31,718 nt of DNA from NCBI GenBank assembly GCA_964497715.1, contig CAZCDH010000007.1:1-31718 (forward strand). Reading direction: 5' to 3'. This document shows, one piece after another, positions 1-5,296 of this stretch (position 1 is the stretch's first letter; each line of letters opens with the position of its first letter). Below the pieces are notes generated by a model, which saw nothing but the letters and a program-made list of their open reading frames with translations, did no database searches and was not told where the DNA came from. The stretch comes from JABHIB01 sp964497715 (GTDB lineage Archaea > Nanobdellota > Nanobdellia > SCGC-AAA011-G17 > PNOQ01). The position numbers and the translations under genes were made by a program.

Positions 1-2
1 CT

Positions 3-725
3 TATGTTGCAAATAATCCTTTGATGTTTGTTGATCCTGATGGAAGGAAAATAGTTGTAACAGATTTTCATGGAGACTATACTAAAGATGAAGTGCTTTT
101 GGCAGCTGTTATGTTTGCTGAAACTGACCCATCTAGTGCTTCGGATTTAGAGATAAAATCTGTAGGTATCACTGCATTAAATAGGATGAATAATGGGATG
201 ATGGCTGGAACCGGTAGTGATATGGAAAGAACTCTACAAAAAGGATATGGTTCTCTCGGAAAAGAAAATTTTAATTTGATTACTGGCAATTATAAGGACG
301 AGGATTATGTTGGTTGGACTGTTCGGGGTCCTGGTGGAGAGAAAATAAAACAAACTATGAAAAGTTATAAGAGTTATGTTGAGGGAAAATATGGCAAGGA
401 TTTTGAAACTAAATATCTTAGTCTTGCTCGTAGGTTGCTAGCTAAAAATTTAAAAGGTGAAAGTTTATATCCCCAAGGATTGGAAGGGTTTACTAATCAG
501 GGTGGACTTATTGATGTTTTTGGAACAAATTTAGAAGGAAAAGGTGCTGATTCTTTTTGGGAAGGGATTCGTAAAGATCAAAGATATATAATTGTTGGAA
601 AGAGTGTTTTTGCCTGGGAAACTAAAGGTGATATGCCTGAATGGACTAAATCATATTGGAATAAAGCTGAAAATGGTATACCTCCCACTTTAGAATCTGA
701 AGAAGATATAAAAAATTATCAATAA
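3..725 (+). CDS. RHS-core protein, C-terminal part, with cell-wall-hydrolase-like tail (5' partial)
   Basis: The reading frame is open from the window edge. It begins YVANNPLMFVDPDG, the signature that closes the RHS repeat-associated core (NNP..VDPDG), so the start lies outside the window. The variable tail of about 225 residues has a segment with a glutamate in VMFAE, then ITALNRM about 20 residues later, and a later VGKSVFAWE. This order resembles SleB-type cell wall hydrolases (catalytic Glu, then VxLNRV, then a terminal xHxF segment), but the match is by eye and weak. RHS proteins are usually exported and carry exchangeable C-terminal effector domains. No immunity-like gene follows; the next gene is a ribosomal protein on the other strand. 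RHS identity is firm; the hydrolase call is tentative and a different effector fold is possible. Confidence 0.75.
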   Translation, partial: YVANNPLMFVDPDGRKIVVTDFHGDYTKDEVLLAAVMFAETDPSSASDLEIKSVGITALNRMNNGMMAGTGSDMERTLQKGYGSLGKENFNLITGNYKDEDYVGWTVRGPGGEKIKQTMKSYKSYVEGKYGKDFETKYLSLARRLLAKNLKGESLYPQGLEGFTNQGGLIDVFGTNLEGKGADSFWEGIRKDQRYIIVGKSVFAWETKGDMPEWTKSYWNKAENGIPPTLESEEDIKNYQ

Positions 726-742
726 TTAATCATGAAAATAAA

Positions 743-847
743 CCCTGGCAGGACACCCAAAAATTAGATTTGTGGGCGTAAGGCAAAACCTTAATTTAGT
801 CCCGCTGGGGAAAAAGAGGTGATACTTTTGTAGATATTAACCTCTTT
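743..847. ncRNA. Candidate structured RNA: three-way junction plus hairpin with a possible kissing loop
   Basis: Pairing read by eye: 743-754 with 799-810 (11 of 12 positions pair, two as G-U on the + strand); hairpin 756-763/769-776 with one mismatch; hairpin 779-783/789-793 with loop CAAAA; and 813-820/840-847 (8 bp), whose loop contains UUUUG at 826-830, complementary to the CAAAA loop. The G-U pairs favour the + strand, where it would lie in the 3' region of the RHS mRNA. A promoter-like element at 845-864 would instead transcribe the - strand. It is not a tRNA (no T arm) and I recognise no riboswitch class. Confidence 0.4.
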
Positions 848-864
848 ATAAATCTTTCGTTTTA
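845..864 (-). promoter_or_regulatory. Orphan leftward promoter resembling the rpoE promoter
   Basis: On the - strand the sequence reads TAAAACGAAAG, one base, then TTTATAAA. The same 11-base upstream element with the same spacing precedes the TATA box of the rpoE operon (2154-2174). Initiation about 26 bp downstream would start near 821 and run leftward through the structured segment, where no leftward gene exists. Confidence 0.45.
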
Positions 865-890
865 ATACTACTTGGTAATAGTTACAGATA

Positions 891-1076
891 TTACTCTTTT
901 TTCTTGAACTCTACATAATGACATTTGCCACAGTAAAGTCTATCTTTATGATCTGCTAGAAATATTCCTACTCCACATTTTGGACAACTTTTTTTCCTTT
1001 CTATCTTGTCCCCAGAGATAGTATATTTTTCGTATTTTTTACTATGTATTTTATTTTTTACTTGTTTTTTAGCCAT
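891..1076 (-). CDS. rps27ae: Ribosomal protein S27ae
   Basis: This 61-aa protein of the small ribosomal subunit has one zinc ribbon: Cys31-x2-Cys34 and Cys49-x2-Cys52, preceded by a Lys-rich stretch. Size and spacing match archaeal S27ae, the free-standing counterpart of the C-terminal half of eukaryotic ubiquitin-S27a. It is the last gene of a leftward operon and overlaps the end of S24e by 8 bases, which implies coupled translation. In many archaea S24e and S27ae follow the rpoE/spt4 pair, as here; the kae1 gene that often comes next is absent. No function beyond the ribosome is suggested. Confidence 0.93.
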   Translation of the reverse strand: MAKKQVKNKIHSKKYEKYTISGDKIERKKSCPKCGVGIFLADHKDRLYCGKCHYVEFKKKE

Positions 1077-1389
1077 TTTCTTTTATTTCCTTTTTAGGAG
1101 ATTCTTTCACTTCTTCTTTTTTCTCTTCTTCAGGCTCTCCTTTTATTCTTTCTATTTTTCTAAGCATTTCTTTAGACTCATAGATTTTAGCTATTACTTT
1201 TGATTTACCCTTACCATATTCTGTGTAAATTCCATCTATTACTACTAAGTTTTTATCGGTTTTTAGTTCTTTACTTAGTGCTTCTTTTAGTTCTTCTTTT
1301 GATGGAGTTTTTTTCTCTATGTGTGAGATTTTTGCAACTATCTCTGTTCTTGATAGTATTGCTGATTTTGATTTTTGAAGAATTTCCAT
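1069..1389 (-). CDS. rps24e: Ribosomal protein S24e
   Basis: The protein begins MEILQKSKSAILSRTEI, matching the S24e pattern of an early beta strand followed by L-x-R-x-E, and continues with the TPSKEELKEAL and YGKGKSKVIAKIYES regions typical of the family. The frame could start six codons earlier (1407), but that would overlap the end of spt4. The ATG at 1389 lies one base after the spt4 stop, so I chose it, giving 106 aa. The last 25 or so residues form a Lys/Glu-rich tail beyond the usual fold, a low-complexity extension like the one on S6e in this window. It is a small-subunit protein and sits between spt4 and S27ae in a tight operon. Confidence 0.92.
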   Translation of the reverse strand: MEILQKSKSAILSRTEIVAKISHIEKKTPSKEELKEALSKELKTDKNLVVIDGIYTEYGKGKSKVIAKIYESKEMLRKIERIKGEPEEEKKEEVKESPKKEIKENG

Positions 1390-1390
1390 T

Positions 1391-1570
1391 TTATAATTTA
1401 ATTGCATATTCTCCCTTTATTGTTATATCTAATTTTTTTGCAATTTCAGAATTTACAGGATCCAATATTGCTATTTTTCCCTTCCAACTATCTGAAAATT
1501 GATTTCCTTTACAGTTTGGACAGTTTTGTCCTTCTACAAGTAATCTACAGTTTTTACATGCTTTTTTCAT
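1391..1570 (-). CDS. spt4: Transcription elongation factor Spt4 (RpoE2)
   Basis: A 59-aa protein read directly from the sequence. It has an N-terminal zinc-binding motif, Cys5-x2-Cys8 and Cys17-x2-Cys20, followed by SDSWKGKIAILDP and a C-terminal IKGEYAIKL, a pattern typical of archaeal Spt4 (W-x-G and the G-x-YA-KV end). Spt4 pairs with Spt5 on RNA polymerase and promotes processive elongation. Its ATG overlaps the rpoE stop in an ATGA arrangement (1567-1570), and its stop lies one base before the S24e start, so all three are translationally linked. Adjacent rpoE-spt4 is the standard archaeal order. Confidence 0.93.
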   Translation of the reverse strand: MKKACKNCRLLVEGQNCPNCKGNQFSDSWKGKIAILDPVNSEIAKKLDITIKGEYAIKL

Positions 1571-2130
1571 TTTTCTTCTTTCCTCGTTTGTGTTTTTTCA
1601 AGTTCTTCTTTAATCCAATTAACATTTCCTAACCATGGTTGCCTCATAGTTATTCCTATTTTCGGATTTGTTATATCTTTATAACTGATTGCTATTATTC
1701 TTGCTCTACAGATATCATTAACTTTTACAGTTCTTTTTGATTCTTTTCCTAATAATACGTTTTCTTTACTAAATGAAACATAATCATCCATAGTCTGGCC
1801 AATATGGATCATACCATCTATTGGACCAATTTCCAAGAATGCTCCGAAATTTGTTATTTCGCTTATTCTTCCAATTATTATTTCTTGTAGTTCTGGTTTG
1901 AATGTGAAAACTGAAAATGTAGTTTCATAATAGATTCCTCCGTCTTCTGGTAGGATTTTACCTTCTCCAACCCTATCTACATTTGATACTCCTATTACGA
2001 ATCCAAGTTCTTCTGATACATATCCATTAAAACTATCGTTTAAACTATTGATTACAGATTCCTTGATATCGTCTTCAAATTGAGTTGGTGCAACTCTAAT
2101 ATGTTCCTTTATCTTTATTTCATAAAACAT
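1567..2130 (-). CDS. rpoE: DNA-directed RNA polymerase subunit Rpo7 (RpoE')
   Basis: This 187-aa protein is the archaeal homologue of eukaryotic Rpb7. The N-terminal RNP-like domain (about 1-80) starts MFYEIKIKEHIRVAP and includes LGFVIGV. The C-terminal half (from about residue 82) is an S1/OB domain with ITNFGAFLEIGPIDGMIHIGQ and a late NPKIGITMRQPWLG, the usual end of the family. With Rpo4 it forms the polymerase stalk, which binds nascent RNA and helps open-complex formation. It is the first gene of the rpoE-spt4-S24e-S27ae operon. A TATA box 28 bp upstream of the ATG suggests a leaderless message. Confidence 0.95.
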   Translation of the reverse strand: MFYEIKIKEHIRVAPTQFEDDIKESVINSLNDSFNGYVSEELGFVIGVSNVDRVGEGKILPEDGGIYYETTFSVFTFKPELQEIIIGRISEITNFGAFLEIGPIDGMIHIGQTMDDYVSFSKENVLLGKESKRTVKVNDICRARIIAISYKDITNPKIGITMRQPWLGNVNWIKEELEKTQTRKEEK

Positions 2131-2153
2131 TTTATTTTAGATGCAAAAACCGG

Positions 2154-2174
2154 TTTAATAAACCTTTCGTTTTA
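2154..2174 (-). promoter_or_regulatory. Promoter of the rpoE operon
   Basis: On the - strand TTTATTAAA is centred 28 bp before the rpoE ATG, preceded by TAAAACGAAAG as a purine-rich BRE-like element. The spacing fits leaderless transcription. Confidence 0.6.
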
Positions 2175-2177
2175 GCT

Positions 2178-2543
2178 TTATTGTAAATTTAAATACTTTT
2201 TTTGTCTCACTGTTATTATTTGTATATTTTTCTCTTTTAATCTCTGTTTTAATTCTTTATCTTGTGTTGCTACTATGTGTTTTTCTTTATCAACTATATT
2301 TATGATAAGGTTATCGACTATTGTGTTTTTATCTGTTTTTATCTGTTTTATCTGTTTTATCTCTATTAGTTTCAGTGCAGCTTTTGATTCTGCTTTGTTT
2401 ATGTTTGTTAGTTCTTCTATTGTTCTATCGATTATTGCTATTTCATATTTAAAATCACAAATTCTTTCTAATTCGCTAAATATGTCTATTTTAAATTGAA
2501 AAGGGATCATTAAAAAATTTGAGTCTAAAATTATTGTTTTCAT
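2178..2543 (-). CDS. PIN-domain protein (archaeal Fcf1/VapC9-like)
   Basis: This 121-aa protein is a single PIN domain. It begins MKTIILDSNFLM, with Asp7 as the first metal-binding acid. Further acids follow in IDRTIEEL (about residues 38-45) and VATQDKEL (about 92-99), the strand-ending Asp typical of PIN nucleases. Stand-alone PIN proteins of this size next to rpoE and aIF2-gamma are conserved in archaea and are thought to act in rRNA processing, like eukaryotic Fcf1/Utp24. It has its own TATA box. A run of near-identical 10-11-bp units at about 2327-2363 encodes IKQIKQIK in the middle of the domain. A toxin of the VapC type is less likely because no antitoxin gene is adjacent. Confidence 0.8.
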   Translation of the reverse strand: MKTIILDSNFLMIPFQFKIDIFSELERICDFKYEIAIIDRTIEELTNINKAESKAALKLIEIKQIKQIKTDKNTIVDNLIINIVDKEKHIVATQDKELKQRLKEKNIQIITVRQKKYLNLQ

Positions 2544-2563
2544 AGTAGTTTATTTGTTCATTT

Positions 2564-2597
2564 TTATATAAATTCTTCTATTCATAAGTTTTTTAAA
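2564..2597. promoter_or_regulatory. Divergent promoters for the PIN and NlpC/P60 genes
   Basis: A leftward box, TTTATATAAA (2564-2573), is 25 bp from the PIN ATG. A rightward box, TTTTTAAA (2590-2597), is 25 bp from the NlpC/P60 ATG. Both spacings suggest leaderless starts. Confidence 0.55.
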
Positions 2598-2618
2598 GGG
2601 ACAATTTTGTTTTTTATT

Positions 2619-3251
2619 ATGGTAAAATTGAAGAATTTATTGGTTGGAATTGGAATTTTGGGTACTATGGGCATTTCATCAAGTGGAACGTATAAAAATA
2701 ATGTCACTCCAAGTTATAAAAATCTTGAATCTAAACTGGAAACTGAAAATTTTGATTCTATCGAAGATAAATTTATAGAGATTATTCATAGTGATTGGGC
2801 AAAAAATTTAGATTATAAACTTGGAGGAAAGAACCCTTCTAGTGGATCTCTTGATTGTTCAGGATTTGTTTATTATGTTTTGGACGAGAGTTTGAAAAAT
2901 GAAAATTTTAAATTAAAAAAAGTTTTAGATAATAGAAAAATTACCAATACTGCAGTTGTTCATATAGAAGGTATATATAATAAATATGGTCAAGTTGAAG
3001 ATGAGATGCCTTCTGATTTTGGAGAATATGTTGGAGATGTAATCTTTTTTGAAAATTCAGGCCGTAAAGTATCTAGACATATTGGGTTTGCAATAAAGGA
3101 TTGGCAGCAAGTAAATCTTGTACATTGTTCTAGTGGGCCAGGTAATAATTATAAAAATGAAAGATTTGATGAGAACTCTTGGAATAAGAGAGGGTTTGAA
3201 GTAAAATATGGTAGGGTTCCAGAATCTATTCGAAAAAGAATGGGAAATTAG
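2619..3251 (+). CDS. Secreted NlpC/P60-family cysteine peptidase
   Basis: I chose the ATG at 2619 (210 aa) because a TATA box lies 25 bp before it; an upstream TTG is less likely. Residues 1-24 form a signal peptide: a Lys-containing start, a hydrophobic LLVGIGILGTMGI core, then SSSGT. The NlpC/P60 core follows, with the nucleophile region LDCSGFVYYV (Cys80), a GDVIFF strand that matches the family's GDLVFF, the second catalytic residue in RHIGFAI (His154), and a later VHCSSG. The family normally cleaves peptide cross-links of bacterial peptidoglycan, but some members act on other amide or thioester substrates. An archaeon without peptidoglycan probably uses it on a surface polymer or on neighbouring cells. 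It is monocistronic, upstream of gyrB. Confidence 0.85.
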   Translation: MVKLKNLLVGIGILGTMGISSSGTYKNNVTPSYKNLESKLETENFDSIEDKFIEIIHSDWAKNLDYKLGGKNPSSGSLDCSGFVYYVLDESLKNENFKLKKVLDNRKITNTAVVHIEGIYNKYGQVEDEMPSDFGEYVGDVIFFENSGRKVSRHIGFAIKDWQQVNLVHCSSGPGNNYKNERFDENSWNKRGFEVKYGRVPESIRKRMGN

Positions 3252-3302
3252 TGGGCTTTATAAATAAAAATTATATTTTTTCTTAAAATTGAATTTTGAT
3301 AG

Positions 3303-3315
3303 TACAGGGCCTGTA
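3303..3315. promoter_or_regulatory. Palindrome upstream of the gyrB promoter
   Basis: TACAGG, one base, CCTGTA is a perfect 13-bp palindrome that extends to imperfect 10-base arms. The loop is too short for an RNA hairpin, so a protein operator is more plausible. It lies about 24 bp upstream of the proximal gyrB TATA box. Confidence 0.35.
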
Positions 3316-3330
3316 TTGTCAATATTTTGG

Positions 3331-3346
3331 TAGAAACCTTTATAAA
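3331..3346 (+). promoter_or_regulatory. Promoter of gyrB-gyrA
   Basis: GAAACC followed by TTTATAAA (3339-3346) is a good BRE/TATA pair. Predicted initiation near 3367 leaves a leader of about 20 nt before the ATG, unlike the leaderless genes around it. A second TATA-like TTTATAAA lies at 3257-3264. Confidence 0.55.
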
Positions 3347-3386
3347 GTAGAAGTCAATTTCAATTGTATATTTTGGTAAATTTATA

Positions 3387-5282
3387 ATGGTGGAAAATAA
3401 ACAAACTAGTTACACTGCTGAGAAAATCCAAGTCTTAGAAGGTCTTGAAGCAGTAAGAAAACGTCCTGCGATGTACATCGGTGATACAGGCATTAAGGGA
3501 TTACATCACCTTGTTTATGAGGTTGTAGATAATTCTATAGATGAAGCTATGGCAGATCATTGTGATACTATCAAAATAACTATCAATAAAGATGAATCTA
3601 TCACAATAGAAGATAATGGGAGAGGAATTCCTGTGGATTTGCATAAAACTCAGAATAAATCTGCTTTAGAAGTAGTACTGACAGTTTTACATGCTGGCGG
3701 AAAATTCGATAAAGATTCATATAAGGTTTCTGGAGGTCTACACGGGGTTGGTATTTCTGTTGTTAATGCATTATCTTCAAAACTTAATGTTGTTGTTAAA
3801 ACAAATGGCAAAATTCATGAACAATTCTATGAGAAGGGTAAACCTGTTTCAGAATTAAAAGAATTAGGAGAATCTAATGAATCTGGAACGAAAGTAACAT
3901 TTTTACCAGATGGTGAGATATTTTCGGAAACTATATTTAAATTTGATATTTTAGAAAGTAGATTAAGAGAATTATCATATTTAAATAAAAAAGTAAAAAT
4001 CCTTTTGAAAGATGAGAGAGATGATCAGGAAAAAGAGTTTTATAGTGAGGATGGGATTATAAGTTTTGTAGGGCATGTAAACAGAAATTCTGAAACTATC
4101 CATGATGATATAATTTATTTTAATAAAGAAATTGATGGTGTTGAAGTTGAAGTTGCTATGCAATACAATAAAGGTTATGTTGAAAAATTATTTAGTTTTG
4201 TTAATAATATAAATACTATAGAGGGCGGAACTCATGTAGTTGGGTTTAAAGCAGCATTAACTAGAGTAATTAATGAATATATAAAAAAGAAAAAAATCTC
4301 TGATACTAGATTATCTGGCGAAGATCTGAAAGAGGGTTTGGTTGCAATAGTCTCTGTTAAAGTTCCTGAACCTCAATTTGAAGGGCAGACTAAAACAAAG
4401 TTGGGAAATTCTGAAGTAAAATCTTTAACAGATAAAATTACTAAATCTCAGTTATCTTCATATTTTGAGGAAAATCCTCATGCTGCTAAAATTATAATTG
4501 ATAAATGTATTCTTTCTGCGAAAGCAAGAGATGCTGCTAGAAAAGCAAGAGATTTGACAAGAAGAAAATCAATTTTAGAATCTGGAAGTTTACCTGGAAA
4601 GTTGGCAGATTGTCAAGAAAAAGATCCTGCTAAATCAGAAGTATTTATAGTAGAGGGTGACAGTGCAGGAGGAAGTGCTAAGCAAGGTAGGTCTAGAGAG
4701 ACTCAAGCTATCCTCCCTCTTAAAGGTAAAATTTTGAATGTTGAAAAAGCTAGTATAGACAAAATCTTTGCGAATACCGAGATAACTACTATTATTTCTG
4801 CATTGGGTTGCGGGGTTGGTGAAGAGTTTAATTTAGATAAAACTAGATACCATAAAATTATAATCATGGCAGATGCCGATGTTGACGGTGCTCATATTAC
4901 TACACTTATATTGACTTTCTTTTATAGATACATGAAACCTTTAATTGATGCAGGTTATTTGTACATAGCTATGCCTCCTTTGTATGGTTTGAAAAAAGGA
5001 AGAAAAACAATATATTGTCATTCTGAAAAAAAATTAAAAGAATTGGCTGAAAAAATTGAAGGAAACTTTTCTATTCAAAGATATAAAGGTCTTGGCGAGA
5101 TGGATCCTGAACAACTTAGAGTTACAACTATGGATCCAGAGAATAGGATGTTAAAAAAAGTTACTATAGAGGATGCACTACTAGCTGATGAAATGTTCAC
5201 AACTTTGATGGGTGATAAGGTTGAACCTAGGAGAGAGTTTATTCAGAGATTTGCTAAGGAGGTTACAAATCTAGATATTTAG
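3387..5282 (+). CDS. gyrB: DNA gyrase subunit B
   Basis: This 631-aa ATPase subunit belongs to type IIA topoisomerase. The GHKL ATPase shows EVVDNSIDEA (Glu45 as general base, Asn49), the IEDNGRGIP loop (Asp76) and VSGGLHGVG. The TOPRIM domain has VEGDSAGG (Glu423) and the metal triad in MADADVDG (Asp496, 498, 500). QRYKGLGEM is present near the end. The length matches the short Gram-positive-like form without the roughly 170-aa insertion of Enterobacteria. With GyrA it introduces negative supercoils using ATP. Archaeal gyrases are generally regarded as acquired from bacteria. It is transcribed with gyrA, whose start follows the gyrB stop by 14 bases. Confidence 0.97.
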   Translation: MVENKQTSYTAEKIQVLEGLEAVRKRPAMYIGDTGIKGLHHLVYEVVDNSIDEAMADHCDTIKITINKDESITIEDNGRGIPVDLHKTQNKSALEVVLTVLHAGGKFDKDSYKVSGGLHGVGISVVNALSSKLNVVVKTNGKIHEQFYEKGKPVSELKELGESNESGTKVTFLPDGEIFSETIFKFDILESRLRELSYLNKKVKILLKDERDDQEKEFYSEDGIISFVGHVNRNSETIHDDIIYFNKEIDGVEVEVAMQYNKGYVEKLFSFVNNINTIEGGTHVVGFKAALTRVINEYIKKKKISDTRLSGEDLKEGLVAIVSVKVPEPQFEGQTKTKLGNSEVKSLTDKITKSQLSSYFEENPHAAKIIIDKCILSAKARDAARKARDLTRRKSILESGSLPGKLADCQEKDPAKSEVFIVEGDSAGGSAKQGRSRETQAILPLKGKILNVEKASIDKIFANTEITTIISALGCGVGEEFNLDKTRYHKIIIMADADVDGAHITTLILTFFYRYMKPLIDAGYLYIAMPPLYGLKKGRKTIYCHSEKKLKELAEKIEGNFSIQRYKGLGEMDPEQLRVTTMDPENRMLKKVTIEDALLADEMFTTLMGDKVEPRREFIQRFAKEVTNLDI

Positions 5283-5296
5283 ATTTGTTGAATACT

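Noticed and set aside
743..810. Possible tRNA on the - strand because of a 7-bp acceptor-like stem
   Set aside because: Only two arms lie inside the stem, with no T-loop sequence and too few bases for a cloverleaf.
2320..2363. Short repeated units TCTGTTTTTA resembling a small repeat array
   Set aside because: They lie in frame inside the PIN gene and encode IKQIKQIK; there are no spacers, so this is not CRISPR. No CRISPR array was seen in the window.
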